64,000 nucleotides of DNA from Tectiglobus sp965247245 (GCA_965247245.1 CBDFGV010000003.1:2976001-3040000), one strand, 5' to 3'; positions 34,614 through 44,155 are shown, numbered from the stretch's first letter. The notes: generated by a model from the sequence alone, not told the origin. Numbers and translations are program-made.

Positions 34614-35732
34614 CTATCCGGAACGCTTGAGCACCCATAAACTGGAAGCACCAAGAATGATCGCTGCTCCGGCATAAACACCAAAGGCAGGGAGCAGAGG
34701 AAACAAAATTCCTGCAGCCAGCGGTCCTGTCCCGGCACCAATATCACGCCACGTTGCCTGTCGCGCAAGCGCTGACACACGGGCTGGACCCGGGAATGCC
34801 TCCGCAACAACAGGTCCAGGAAGCGGCTGAAGAAGAGCCCGCAACACAATCACCGAGACAGCGCCGACCCACAACAAAGGACTTCCCAAGCCCTGCAGAA
34901 TCAAGCCCAGCGTAGCCAATAGCGATAGTGCAACAAGCAAGCGTCTCGCACCGATCTGTGATGCCCAGCGCCCGCCAATCGGCGATAGTACGATCTCGAA
35001 AACGTAACGCGTTGCCATCGCAAATCCCGCAGCAATGGCAGCGCCCTCCGGCATGCTTGCCTTGGCAAGCAGTGCAAGACCGAAGATAAACAAACCATCA
35101 AGTGCAAAGCCCATACAGAAAGACCACACACTGATCGGTCCGGGCTTCGCGAACCTCGGCCCAGTTGCAGTCAGTTCCTCTGGAGCACGCGGCAGTCTTA
35201 GCGCGAAAGGCAATGCAAACAGTGCGACGAATGCCAACGCAGCAAACACAATCCGCGGACCATAGAACTCGGCAATGATCGCACCAGCAATCAGCCCAAT
35301 CATCGGACCACAGGCAATGATAGAGCGGGACCAGCCGCTTCGCTTTGCTGCACCGCTCGCTTCGGCAGTTGGTAGCGCATGAACCGCTATATTCATTGCC
35401 GCAAATGAAAGCCCCCAAATCAGTCGGGCAATCAGCAAGTACCAAACGCCACTGAAAGTGGCGTACCCGACGGCTGCCAGAAAGGCTCCAATCGCTGCAG
35501 CCGTGCATGCCGTGCGAGCCCCTCGCGTCGCGTAAAACTGAGCAACCCAGCTGTAGCCAACGATCCGAACAAGCCGGTTGGCTGCAAGCAAAAGACCGAC
35601 CTCTGGTAGTGAAACGCCAAACGTTGCTGCATGTATTGGGAGGAGCAAATAGAGTACGGTGTCACCTGGCAATGCCAGTGATAGTGTCAGCGATGAGTTC
35701 AGAGTTGCGCGGTCTGCCTCGGTCGCGTCCAA
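34614..35732 (-). CDS. Major facilitator superfamily transporter
   Basis: A 372-residue polytopic protein with about eleven or twelve hydrophobic helices and MFS-type loops (RLVRIVGYSWVAQFYATRGAR after helix 2; GGRWASQIGARRLL after helix 8). It is slightly shorter than the common 400 residues. The first codon is TTG at 35732 with GAGG very close by; the true start is uncertain. It lies convergent to the phosphonoacetate hydrolase. The cargo is unknown; drug or small organic acid export or import are both possible. Confidence 0.8.
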   Translation of the reverse strand: MDATEADRATLNSSLTLSLALPGDTVLYLLLPIHAATFGVSLPEVGLLLAANRLVRIVGYSWVAQFYATRGARTACTAAAIGAFLAAVGYATFSGVWYLLIARLIWGLSFAAMNIAVHALPTAEASGAAKRSGWSRSIIACGPMIGLIAGAIIAEFYGPRIVFAALAFVALFALPFALRLPRAPEELTATGPRFAKPGPISVWSFCMGFALDGLFIFGLALLAKASMPEGAAIAAGFAMATRYVFEIVLSPIGGRWASQIGARRLLVALSLLATLGLILQGLGSPLLWVGAVSVIVLRALLQPLPGPVVAEAFPGPARVSALARQATWRDIGAGTGPLAAGILFPLLPAFGVYAGAAIILGASSLWVLKRSG

Positions 35733-36106
35733 ACCTCATCTCCTATGCTCGACCCACCTCCCGCAATGAAGATAGAGTTCTTGGCCTACAACAGCCCTCG
35801 GGATGTTAGTGCGGACAATTGATCCGAAATTCACAAATCTGTCAAAGCAAGGAAGTTGGGTAACACAGCGGGAAGGCTGGTCATTGCATTCGACGCCGCC
35901 CCTTTCGGTAAGTGCGTGAACCGCCTAGATGCAGCTGCACGATTTTCGCTCGCGCTCAAGCACGATGAGTGTCAGTGTGTGTTTGGATTCATGAAGTTCA
36001 CAGGCTCGAACCATTGCCAAACTCACAACACGCTTCGCGAAATAGAACGATGGCGTGAGCCTGATCTTCAACACATGTCGACCGTTCTCATCATTGGAGT
36101 GTTTCC
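35733..36106. other. Divergent intergenic region, no supported gene
   Basis: The 374 bases lie between the divergent MFS and amidase genes. An 84-codon open frame (35856-36110) overlaps the amidase start by four bases and shows no family signature or credible ribosome site, so it is left unannotated. Promoters for both neighbours are expected here. Confidence 0.45.
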
Positions 36107-37531
36107 ATGAGCGACTCGCCGCTACACTATAAGTCCATCACTGAGCTATCCGCGATGTTGCGCTCCGGTGAGACGACACCAACGAAACTGACCGCGAACC
36201 TCCTTGAGCGCATCGAAGCACTAAATGGATCACTCAATGCATTCAACTTGGTGACAGCTGACCGTGCGATGGCGGAGGCGCAATCCGCAGAAGCACTTCT
36301 CAGTTCAGGCCGCGACCTCGGACCTTTGCACGGTATCCCTTATGCGGTGAAGGATCTCTACGATATCGTCGGACTGGCAACGACAGCAGGTTCGCGCACC
36401 CTCGATGACTCGCCGAAAACCGAGGAGAGTGAGGTCACCCGACGATTAGCGGCGGCTGGCATGGTCGTGCTTGGCAAGACCATCACGGTGGAATTCGCTA
36501 AGGGTATCGTCGGCATCAATCATATCCAAGGCACGCCGCACAATCCCTGGTGCGAAGAGCATTGCGTGCCAGGCGGCTCCAGTGCGGGGTCTGCCGTCGC
36601 GGTTGCAAGTGGTATGGCACCAATGGGGCTCGGCACTGACACTGCTGGTTCGGTGCGCGCGCCAGCCGGACTATCCGGAACCGTAGGTCTCAAGTCCACA
36701 GTGGGACGCGTTAGCCGCTTTGGCGTCTTTCCGTTGAGTTGGACATTCGACAGCATCGGCCCACTGACCCGTACTGTTGAAGACGCGGCCCTGGTCTATC
36801 AAATTCTCCAGGGCGAGGACGCGCGGGATGAAAGCACGCTCGGCCATCGACCAGATGATGTACTGGGTTCGCTCAAAGCAGGCGTTAAGGGCTTGCGCAT
36901 TGGTATTCCGCAGGATGCATTCTTTGACAACGTCGATCCGGAGATCGAGAAGGCTGTCGAGCGAGCAATAGATGTCTTCCGGGATCTTGGCGCTGTTGTG
37001 GAAGAGTTCGCCTATCCTGAAGCAGCTGCCAGCTCGAAAGTAGGGATGGTGGTCAACGGCGTGGAGGCAGCTATCATCCACGAGGAAGGGCTGAAGACAA
37101 AGGCCGAGCTTATGGATCCTGTCGTCGGCCCGCGAATGTTAAATGAGCGCGACTTTCTTGCGACCGACTACATCAAGATGCTCAACGAGCTAAAATCCCT
37201 ACGGGCCTCGCAGATGGAAACGCTGCGAGATATCGACATCGTCATATCTCCGACGACACCCATTCCGGCATTGCCCATTGCAACAGTCGACCAATCCCTT
37301 GAGACTTATCTCAGCTATGCCGGGCAATACATGGCCAACACAAACATCGGAAACCGCCTCGGGCTCTGCGGCCTGTCGCTGCCTTGCGGATTCACCTCGA
37401 AGGGCCTGCCAATTGGTCTACTTATCAACGGCAAACCTTTTGCAGAGGACACTGTGCTGCGCGCAAGTTACGCGTTTGAACAGGCAACCGATTGGACCAA
37501 GACAAGACCTGATCTCAAGTGGCTGAGCTGA
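36107..37531 (+). CDS. Amidase-signature hydrolase
   Basis: A 474-residue amidase-signature enzyme with the full Ser-cisSer-Lys triad visible: Lys in HGIPYAVKDLYDIVG, cis-Ser in VPGGSSAGSAVAVASG and nucleophile Ser in GTDTAGSVRAPAGLSG. GGAG stands eight bases before ATG 36107. Family members hydrolyse amides, carbamates or the glutaminyl group of mischarged tRNA; as a single-gene locus with no gatB or gatC it is a catabolic amidase. It is divergent from the MFS transporter, so the two may serve the same compound. Confidence 0.87.
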   Translation: MSDSPLHYKSITELSAMLRSGETTPTKLTANLLERIEALNGSLNAFNLVTADRAMAEAQSAEALLSSGRDLGPLHGIPYAVKDLYDIVGLATTAGSRTLDDSPKTEESEVTRRLAAAGMVVLGKTITVEFAKGIVGINHIQGTPHNPWCEEHCVPGGSSAGSAVAVASGMAPMGLGTDTAGSVRAPAGLSGTVGLKSTVGRVSRFGVFPLSWTFDSIGPLTRTVEDAALVYQILQGEDARDESTLGHRPDDVLGSLKAGVKGLRIGIPQDAFFDNVDPEIEKAVERAIDVFRDLGAVVEEFAYPEAAASSKVGMVVNGVEAAIIHEEGLKTKAELMDPVVGPRMLNERDFLATDYIKMLNELKSLRASQMETLRDIDIVISPTTPIPALPIATVDQSLETYLSYAGQYMANTNIGNRLGLCGLSLPCGFTSKGLPIGLLINGKPFAEDTVLRASYAFEQATDWTKTRPDLKWLS

Positions 37532-37741
37532 CCACGCGCCGCCGCATCAACTTCTACAGGCTCGGCAACTGCCCAACAGCACGAAGCTGCAACAATGTAG
37601 TGGAACCATATGAAAGCAGCGCTCTAGTTAAGTCGAACCGGCTCCCATCTACACTTGCAACGTGGCCGACTGCTACAGGCCAAACGCAGTTGCCCTTAAG
37701 GTCTAGCCAGTAGTACTTAAACTAGACGTCGCGGAAACAAG

Positions 37742-37778
37742 AGCTTCAGCACGACAGATATCTGTCAGAGCTGAAGCT
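37742..37778. terminator. Strong hairpin, terminator of aconitase B gene
   Basis: AGCTTCAGC (37742-37750) pairs perfectly with GCTGAAGCT (37770-37778), and the interior holds GACAGATATCTGTC, itself a palindrome, so the structure is a long hairpin. On the minus strand CTTGTTTCC follows, giving a short T-rich tail. It lies 45 bases after the aconitase stop and in the 291-base gap to the amidase, which shows no gene. Confidence 0.6.
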
Positions 37779-37822
37779 GCTTGTTAAGCCAAGCAGATCG
37801 AACGCCGATCTTTAGGGGCTGC

Positions 37823-40615
37823 CTAGTAGTGAGCCGACATGGTGCCCGGCGTTTTCTGAACTGGTGGAGAAAACTTGGTCAAGTCGATCCCGTTCACCGC
37901 AGTCTTGTATTCATCCAAGGTTGGAGTACGCCCAAGTATGGCCGATAGCACGACCACTGGCGTCGAACCCAGAAGTGACTCACCCTTCTTACTCTCTGAG
38001 TCCGCTACGACACGCCCCTGGAACAACCGCGTAGAAGTTGCCAAGACTGTATCACCTTTGGCCGCTTTTTCCTGATTGCCCATGCACAAGTTACAACCGG
38101 GACGCTCGAGATAGAGGATGTTCTCATACTCGGTTCGTGCGGTCTGCTTCGGTGCAGCATCATCAAACTCAAACCCGCAGTACTTCTGCAGGATCTCCCA
38201 GTCACCCTCTTCTTTCAGTTCGTCGATGATATTGTAAGTCGGCGCTGCCACAACAAGCGGTGCCTTAAATTCTACCTTACCGTACTCAGCTTCTAAATTG
38301 CGAAGCATCTGCGCCACGATTTTGATATCGCCTTTGTGGACCATGCAGGATCCAACAAAACCAAGGTCAACTTTCTTCTCAGCGCGGTAGAAAGAAATCG
38401 GCCGAATGGTGTCGTGAGTGTATCGCTTGGACACGTCTGCGTTGTTGACATCCGGGTCCGCAATCATCGGTTCGTTGATCTCGTCAAGGTCAACGACAAC
38501 TTCAGCGAAGTACTTCGCGTTACTATCAGGCTTCAGGGCCGGTTTCTCGCCGGATTTGATCTGAGCTATCCGATTGTCGGCAATGTCTACGAGACCCTTG
38601 AGCATCTGAGCATCGTTATCCATGCCCTTTTCGATCATGATTTGAATGCGATCCCGAGCAATCTCCAAAGATTGAATCAGCGTTTCATCCTCTGAGATGC
38701 AGATTGACGCCTTGGCCTTCATTTCTGCAGTCCAGTCGGTGAACGTGAATGCTTGGTCGGCCAACAGCGTACCTATGTGTACCTCGATAATCCGTCCCTG
38801 AAAGACGTTGTCGCCGAACTGCTGCAACATTTGCGACTGCGTCGCATGGACGACGTCACGGAAATCCATGTGGTCCGCCATCTTGCCTTTGAACGTTACT
38901 TTGACGGATTCCGGTATCGGCATTGTCGCTTCACCGGTAGCGAGTGCGAGCGCAACGGTTCCGGAGTCAGCACCAAATGCAACACCTTTCGACATCCTGG
39001 TATGGCTGTCTCCACCTATGATAATCGCCCAGTCATCAACCGTAATGTCATTCAGGACCTTATGAATCACGTCGGTCATCGCGTGATAAACGCCTTTGGG
39101 ATCACGCCCTGTGATCAAGCCAAACTTGTGCATGAACGCCATCAGCTTCGGCGTGTTGGCCTGCGCCTTGACATCCCAGACGGATGCGGTGTGGCAACCC
39201 GATTGATACGCACCATCTACGCTGGGTGACAGTACAGTCGCCGCCATCGCTTCCAGCTCTTGAGCTGTCATAGGGCCTGTAGTGTCCTGCGAGCCGACGA
39301 TGTTGACTTTAACGCGAACGTCAGACCCTGCATGGAGTGTCTTACCCGGGCTAACGCCAACAGCATTGGCATTGAAAATCTTTTCAACCGCCGTAAGGCC
39401 TTGTCCCTCATGGCTCACTTCTTTGGATGGGGCGAAGACCAACGGAGCTTCTATACCCAAAGTTTCAGCGGCAAACGTCTGAAGCTTCTTCCCGAAGACA
39501 ATGGCATAGGAACCCCCAGCCCTCATGAACTCGAGCTTCTGCGGCGTGAAGGATGACGACATGTCGACGAGCTCTTCGTCACCTGCCTCATTGAAGAGCT
39601 TCTTCTTCTTGGTGTTGATCGTCAGAACGGTTCCGGTTTCCACCGAGTATCGTTGCTCGAGGATCGGGTTACCGTCATTGTTCAAGATGGGGTTTCCGTC
39701 CTCATCGAGCACCTTGGCCCAGTTCTTGAGGTCTACCCCGACCCCACCGGTTACGCCGACAGTGGTCAGAAAGATTGGTGATATCCCATTGGTGCCACCA
39801 ACCACGGGAGCAATGTTGACAAAAGGTACGTAAGGGCTCGCCTGCCTACCGGTCCAAAGCGCTACGTTGTTAATCCCCGACATCCGCGACGAGCCAACAC
39901 CCATCGTACCTTTTTCTGCAACAAGCATCACGTGCTTGTCTGGATGCTGGAGCTTTAGGGCTTCAATCTCCTTTTGCGCCCGCTCAGACATCATGGATTT
40001 TCCGTGCAGCTCGCGGTCAGCCCGTGAGTGCGCCTGATGCCCTGGCGATAGAAGGTCTGTCGAGATATCTCCCTCAGCAGCAAGATAGCTCACGACCTTC
40101 ATTTCTTCCTCGACCTCGGGGAGTTTAGTGAAAAACTCGGCCTTCGCGTAGCTTTCAAGAACGTCCCGCGCTATCGGGTTGCCAGCCGCAAACGCAGCCT
40201 CAATACGGCTCGTGTCGGCTTCATACAGGAATACCTGTGTCTTCAGAACTTCAGCTGCACTTTGAGCCGTCGAGACATCTTCCCCTAGCGCCAGGTCCAG
40301 AAGCACTTCGACAGAAGGGCCTCCCTTCATGTGTGATAGCAGCTCAAACGCGAAAGTCGGAGACAGCCCATCAACAGTCTCTTGCCCGAGAATGATTTCC
40401 TTCAGAAACTTGGCTTTTTCACCTGCTGCGCTCGTTGTTCCCGGCAGCGTGTTATAGATGAAGTGATTGAGGCAATCAGCTTTATGCGCACTTTCAGCGT
40501 CTTTGATGTGCGCAATCACTTCTTTGAGAAGCTCACCATCCTCAATCGGCTTCGGGCTCAAGCCTTGGGCTTTACGTGTTTCAATTTCATCTAAGTAGTT
40601 CGTATATAAGCTCAT
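37823..40615 (-). CDS. acnB: Aconitate hydratase B (2-methylisocitrate dehydratase)
   Basis: A 930-residue AcnB-type aconitase, which interconverts citrate and isocitrate in the TCA cycle and can dehydrate 2-methylisocitrate. The N-terminal HEAT-like and swivel domains typical of AcnB precede the catalytic core. Fe-S ligands are visible in GCNLCMGNQEKAA near the C-terminus and in LGFVGSCMVHKGD; the substrate region includes IIGGDSHTRMSKGVAFGADS. Length is in the AcnB range. AcnB is more usual in gammaproteobacteria, whereas many alphaproteobacteria rely on AcnA. It is divergent from the iron-storage operon, a sensible neighbour for an Fe-S enzyme. Confidence 0.93.
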   Translation of the reverse strand: MSLYTNYLDEIETRKAQGLSPKPIEDGELLKEVIAHIKDAESAHKADCLNHFIYNTLPGTTSAAGEKAKFLKEIILGQETVDGLSPTFAFELLSHMKGGPSVEVLLDLALGEDVSTAQSAAEVLKTQVFLYEADTSRIEAAFAAGNPIARDVLESYAKAEFFTKLPEVEEEMKVVSYLAAEGDISTDLLSPGHQAHSRADRELHGKSMMSERAQKEIEALKLQHPDKHVMLVAEKGTMGVGSSRMSGINNVALWTGRQASPYVPFVNIAPVVGGTNGISPIFLTTVGVTGGVGVDLKNWAKVLDEDGNPILNNDGNPILEQRYSVETGTVLTINTKKKKLFNEAGDEELVDMSSSFTPQKLEFMRAGGSYAIVFGKKLQTFAAETLGIEAPLVFAPSKEVSHEGQGLTAVEKIFNANAVGVSPGKTLHAGSDVRVKVNIVGSQDTTGPMTAQELEAMAATVLSPSVDGAYQSGCHTASVWDVKAQANTPKLMAFMHKFGLITGRDPKGVYHAMTDVIHKVLNDITVDDWAIIIGGDSHTRMSKGVAFGADSGTVALALATGEATMPIPESVKVTFKGKMADHMDFRDVVHATQSQMLQQFGDNVFQGRIIEVHIGTLLADQAFTFTDWTAEMKAKASICISEDETLIQSLEIARDRIQIMIEKGMDNDAQMLKGLVDIADNRIAQIKSGEKPALKPDSNAKYFAEVVVDLDEINEPMIADPDVNNADVSKRYTHDTIRPISFYRAEKKVDLGFVGSCMVHKGDIKIVAQMLRNLEAEYGKVEFKAPLVVAAPTYNIIDELKEEGDWEILQKYCGFEFDDAAPKQTARTEYENILYLERPGCNLCMGNQEKAAKGDTVLATSTRLFQGRVVADSESKKGESLLGSTPVVVLSAILGRTPTLDEYKTAVNGIDLTKFSPPVQKTPGTMSAHY

Positions 40616-41046
40616 AGCGATCCCGGCGTCTGATTGTCAGAGTGAACTTGGAGCCGGATTGCCAAAGCCTTCAGCATGCCGGCAAAAAGCTGTTTGAGCG
40701 CATGAGTAAATCAGCCAAGTTTGGCTTGCAAGGTGTTTCTGAGTGGACACCAAGCAAGCAATTGTAAGGTGTCATAGTCTCACCTCCCAGTGGGTCTCTG
40801 TATCATCTCCGATCATAGACTGATGGCTAAGGATAGCAGTGCACTGGATCGTCTGTTGAACTGAACTCGATTGGGGACTGTTTTGTTCAGCAGAGTTCTT
40901 GGAACAGCTCCGATAGGACTGCTGCCTACGACTTTGGGTTGGACTAGAATTCTTGCTCGGCAAAGCACCGGCTATTGCAAATGGGACCAATCTATAGACT
41001 TTGGGAGGCACAGCTAAGAGGCTCAATTCCAGTGCTATCAGACTTC

Positions 41047-41075
41047 TTTAGAATTAGAATTATTCCAATTCTAAA
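41047..41075. promoter_or_regulatory. Irr-type iron control element (ICE-like box)
   Basis: TTTAGAATT (41047-41055) and AATTCTAAA (41067-41075) form a perfect 9-bp inverted repeat, and the internal ATTAGAATTATTCCAAT (41053-41069) matches the published rhizobial ICE pattern TTTAGAA-N3-TTCTAAA in 11 of 14 specified bases. It sits just upstream of a TATAAT, over the expected -35 region, so binding should repress. The downstream genes include bfd and bfr, known kinds of Irr targets. Confidence 0.7.
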
Positions 41076-41090
41076 GTATTGAAATAATTA

Positions 41091-41096
41091 TATAAT
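41091..41096 (+). promoter_or_regulatory. -10 element of the iron-storage operon promoter
   Basis: A perfect TATAAT lies 16 bases after the ICE-like palindrome. The -35 position (about 41068-41073) is poor by consensus and overlaps the palindrome, as expected for a repressible promoter. Confidence 0.5.
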
Positions 41097-41285
41097 TTAC
41101 ATTTCTTTCTTGACTTCCGATATCGACTTTCGTCAACTGATTTTCAGACGATGCTGTGTGCAAGTTGGCTGCGCAATCTTGAGTACCGCAGTCGGTGGAT
41201 GCAGCAGCAGATTGGGGCAACAGCAGTTCAAATAAAGACAGAGATGCAGTGTGTCAGGACAATTGGATTGGCGTCGAGCAAGAGC

Positions 41286-41825
41286 ATGTCACGCCAAGCA
41301 TCAGCCGGCGAACACGTCAGTCAGCTTCTGCACGATGCCACGTGGGATAGAACAATGGGGCAATACCTAACACCAGAACAGTTGGTCGGGATCGGCTTCC
41401 GCGGTTGGATGGCAGGTTATGAGTATTCGGATATCTCTTGCTGGGAACAGGTGTGGAACCAGTATGCGACAGCCTTGGGTCCGAAGGCAGCAAAGGCAAC
41501 CGTAACGGAACTTGGATCCTGGGTTCGCGAAGTGCGACAGGCGTCTTGTCGCCCGATTAGCACCTACCCACCGGGATGCTCCGGCTTTTGCCGTGATGAG
41601 TGCATTGCAATCTCTGTCATCGCAGCATTGCAGCATGATCACTGCCCGGCACTGAGGGCTTGCGCGTTTGCGCTCATCGGCACGTCAGACATTGATCCGA
41701 TGCTGGATCAGGCCTCAGAGTTTGCAAGCAAACTAAAGGAAACCAAACAAATCCTTTCCACATCCGTGATCTGCAATGTGACTGAATTTACCAGCGAGAG
41801 GATGCCGGTTGGACTTCCAAACTAG
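41286..41825 (+). CDS. Uncharacterised protein with C-x9-C-x3-C-x3-C motif, first gene of iron-storage operon
   Basis: A protein of about 179 residues that I do not recognise as a named family. Its core, RGWMAGYEYSDISCWEQVW and ALRACAFALIGTSDID, and a cysteine cluster (SCRPISTYPPG-C-SGF-C-RDE-C) look conserved rather than random, and the cluster could bind iron or an Fe-S centre. The frame is open from 41151; ATG 41286 is preferred because the residues before it look non-coding, though ATG 41243 is possible. It lies behind the ICE-like box and 41 bases before bfd, so a role in iron storage or release is inferred. It is soluble, with no signal peptide. Confidence 0.65.
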   Translation: MSRQASAGEHVSQLLHDATWDRTMGQYLTPEQLVGIGFRGWMAGYEYSDISCWEQVWNQYATALGPKAAKATVTELGSWVREVRQASCRPISTYPPGCSGFCRDECIAISVIAALQHDHCPALRACAFALIGTSDIDPMLDQASEFASKLKETKQILSTSVICNVTEFTSERMPVGLPN

Positions 41826-41866
41826 GCCCCAGGTCCGCGTCAAACTTTTCAGCGAGAAACGAACAC

Positions 41867-42157
41867 ATGATTGTATGTTCCTGCAATTTCATCACCGACA
41901 GAGATATCCGCGATGCCGTGGATGGTTTGATGTTGGCCGGTCCCGTGCAAAATCTTACACCATGCAAAGTCTATAAGGCCATCGGATCGCGCCCCAACTG
42001 CGGTTCCTGCCTCAACAACGCGTCTGAACTCATTCGCAAACGAGCAGCGCACCTGCATAGTTATGTCGGCCACGATTGCAAAGAGGTGATGAATACCTCG
42101 CCGACTCAAGACGATGCCGCGGAAGGCTCAGGGGAAGTTGTCGAACTGACGTTTTGA
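41867..42157 (+). CDS. bfd: Bacterioferritin-associated ferredoxin (Bfd-like (2Fe-2S) protein)
   Basis: A 96-residue protein whose first 60 residues are a Bfd-type domain: Cys4 and Cys6 (MIVCSCNFIT) and Cys45 and Cys48 (RPNCGSC) are the four [2Fe-2S] ligands. Bfd reduces the ferric core of bacterioferritin to release iron. About 35 residues beyond the domain are extra and polar. It is followed by bfr in the same direction, separated by about 147 bases, under a shared ICE-like box upstream. Confidence 0.87.
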   Translation: MIVCSCNFITDRDIRDAVDGLMLAGPVQNLTPCKVYKAIGSRPNCGSCLNNASELIRKRAAHLHSYVGHDCKEVMNTSPTQDDAAEGSGEVVELTF

Positions 42158-42304
42158 ACAGTCTGGGTCCAACAATGTAGAGACAAAATATCCACATCAC
42201 GAGATTTTCTAGTTCAGAGTACTCCGAAAGCACACGCTTCCCGATCGCTTCTGCGCTATGTGACGTAGCTGTATCAGTGATCGAGCAGCAAAGGACGCAC
42301 GGTG

Positions 42305-42790
42305 ATGAAGGGCGACAAAGACGTTATCGAGGTTTTGAACGAGGCACTGAAGCATGAGCTCGGCGCGGTCAACCAGTACTGGTTGCACTACCGACTACTC
42401 GACGACTGGGGCCTGAAGAAACTGGCTAAGAAAGAGCGTGAAGAATCGATCGAAGAGATGCAACACGCTGATAGCATCGTCGAGCGCATCATCTTTTTGG
42501 AAGGCCATCCCAATCTACAGCATGTGGCACCGCTGCTGATCGGCGAGAACGTCAAGGAAGTATTGGAATGCGATCTGAAGGCGGAGCATAGCGCCCGAGA
42601 TCTTTATATGCGCGCGCGCAAAACGTGCCGTGAGAAAGAAGACTTTGTCACGATGGCATTGTTCGAAAAGCTTCTCGAGGATGAAGAAGGGCATATCGAC
42701 TTCCTCGAAACCCAACTGGAACTCCTGAGTAACATCGGTGTCGAGAACTACAGCCACTTGAACGCCGTATCGGCCGACGACGCGGAGTAA
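42305..42790 (+). CDS. bfr: Bacterioferritin
   Basis: A 161-residue haem ferritin that stores iron in a 24-subunit shell. With Met at 42305 as residue 1, all ferroxidase ligands fall at their canonical numbers: Glu18, Glu51, His54, Glu94, Glu127 and His130, and the haem-ligand Met is Met52. The GTG directly before (42302) is less likely as start. AAAGGA lies about eight bases upstream. It stands after bfd and before the imelysin gene. Confidence 0.95.
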   Translation: MKGDKDVIEVLNEALKHELGAVNQYWLHYRLLDDWGLKKLAKKEREESIEEMQHADSIVERIIFLEGHPNLQHVAPLLIGENVKEVLECDLKAEHSARDLYMRARKTCREKEDFVTMALFEKLLEDEEGHIDFLETQLELLSNIGVENYSHLNAVSADDAE

Positions 42791-42877
42791 CATTCAGCGG
42801 CTTCTCTAATCGCGCTCGTAGAGTCAAAGCGATGCAATGGGTGTCGCTGCTTCTCAAAGTTCCTTTAAGGAGGATCA

Positions 42878-44155
42878 ATGATGCGGAATCCAGTGATAGC
42901 TCTGGCAACGGCTCTCACATGTTCGCTGTTCGCCGTCACCACCGTCGAGGCCAAGCCACCCGCCAAAGACGTGGTCGCCAACTACGCTGATCTTGCGCTT
43001 GCCAAGTATCAGGACTCCCTGACAACGGCAAAGGCACTTCAGACAGCTGTCGACAAGCTGATTGCCAAGCCGACCACCGCCAACCTGGACGCGGCGCGTA
43101 AAGCCTGGCTGGCCGCCCGCGTACCCTATCAACAGACTGAGGTCTATCGCTTCGGCAACACAATCGTTGATGACTGGGAAGGCAAGGTCAACGCTTGGCC
43201 CCTTGATGAAGGACTGATTGACTACGTCGCCAAAGGCTACGGCACCGAGTCTGACGAGAACCAGCTCTATGCGGCCAACGTCATCGCGAACAAAACGCTC
43301 AAGATCAGTGGCCGATCCGTCGATGCAGGCACAATCACTAAGTCATTACTGTCCGACGTCCTACAAGAGGCTGACGGCGTCGAAGCCAATGTCGCAACCG
43401 GTTACCACGCCATCGAATTTTTGCTTTGGGGGCAAGATCTCAATGGTACAAAGGCCGGCGCTGGTAACCGTCCCGCCAGTGACTTTGACACTAAGGCTTG
43501 TACAGGTGGCAACTGCGATCGGCGTGCTCAGTATCTCAAGGCTGCCACTGATTTGCTGATCGATGACTTGACCTGGATCACGGCACAGTGGACCAGTGAC
43601 GGCAAAGCCCGCAAGACTTTGCTGGCTGGAGACGGCTCACAGGGACTGATCGCTATGCTCACCGGCATGGGCTCGCTGTCCTATGGTGAACTTGCAGGCG
43701 AGCGCATGAAACTCGGTCTGTTGTTGCATGACCCGGAGGAAGAACACGACTGCTTCTCTGACAACACGCACAACTCTCATTACTACGACGTGGTTGGCAT
43801 TCAGAACGTCTATCTCGGCCGCTACAAGCAGATCGATGGCAGCGTCATACAAGGTCCAAGTCTGTCCGATCTTGTCAAAGCAGCGGACGCCAGCATTGAC
43901 GGCCGGATGCGCAAGGCGCTTGCAACAACTGTCAAGGCCTTTGCCGCGATCGTGAGGCGTGCTGAAACCGTCGAAGCCTACGACCAGATGATCGGTGAAG
44001 GCAACTCGGAAGGCAACAAGGCGGTGCAAGCCGGCATTGATGCGCTGCTGTCTCAAACCAAAGACATTGAGCGGGTGATAGCCGTCCTCAAGCTGAAGCC
44101 GATTCAGTTCGAGGGATCCGACAGCCTTGATGATCCATCTAGGGTGGCGCAGTAG
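42878..44155 (+). CDS. Imelysin-family (IrpA-like) periplasmic iron-regulated protein
   Basis: A 425-residue exported protein. It starts with a signal peptide (VIALATALTCSLFAVTTVEA, cleavage before KPPAK). The imelysin signature GxHxxE is present as GYHAIEFLLWGQD, and the second half has HDPEEEHDCFSDNTHNSH and VQNVYLGRY-type sequence (IQNVYLGRYKQID). Imelysin proteins are iron-regulated and thought to bind iron-related ligands in the periplasm; peptidase activity is doubtful. AAGGAGG stands just before ATG 42878. It closes the iron-storage set; a hairpin follows its stop. Confidence 0.9.
   Translation: MMRNPVIALATALTCSLFAVTTVEAKPPAKDVVANYADLALAKYQDSLTTAKALQTAVDKLIAKPTTANLDAARKAWLAARVPYQQTEVYRFGNTIVDDWEGKVNAWPLDEGLIDYVAKGYGTESDENQLYAANVIANKTLKISGRSVDAGTITKSLLSDVLQEADGVEANVATGYHAIEFLLWGQDLNGTKAGAGNRPASDFDTKACTGGNCDRRAQYLKAATDLLIDDLTWITAQWTSDGKARKTLLAGDGSQGLIAMLTGMGSLSYGELAGERMKLGLLLHDPEEEHDCFSDNTHNSHYYDVVGIQNVYLGRYKQIDGSVIQGPSLSDLVKAADASIDGRMRKALATTVKAFAAIVRRAETVEAYDQMIGEGNSEGNKAVQAGIDALLSQTKDIERVIAVLKLKPIQFEGSDSLDDPSRVAQ

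Larger units (their letters stand above)
40616..41285. other. Long divergent regulatory region between acnB and the iron-storage operon
   Basis: These 670 bases lack a supported gene. They contain an AT-rich island (41040-41105) with the ICE-like palindrome and a perfect TATAAT, annotated separately. Open frames at 40772-41026 (minus) and upstream of 41286 (plus) show no recognisable pattern. Confidence 0.5.

Noticed and set aside
35856..36110. 84-codon plus-strand frame upstream of the amidase
   Set aside because: No ribosome site or family similarity; the four-base overlap with the amidase is judged chance.
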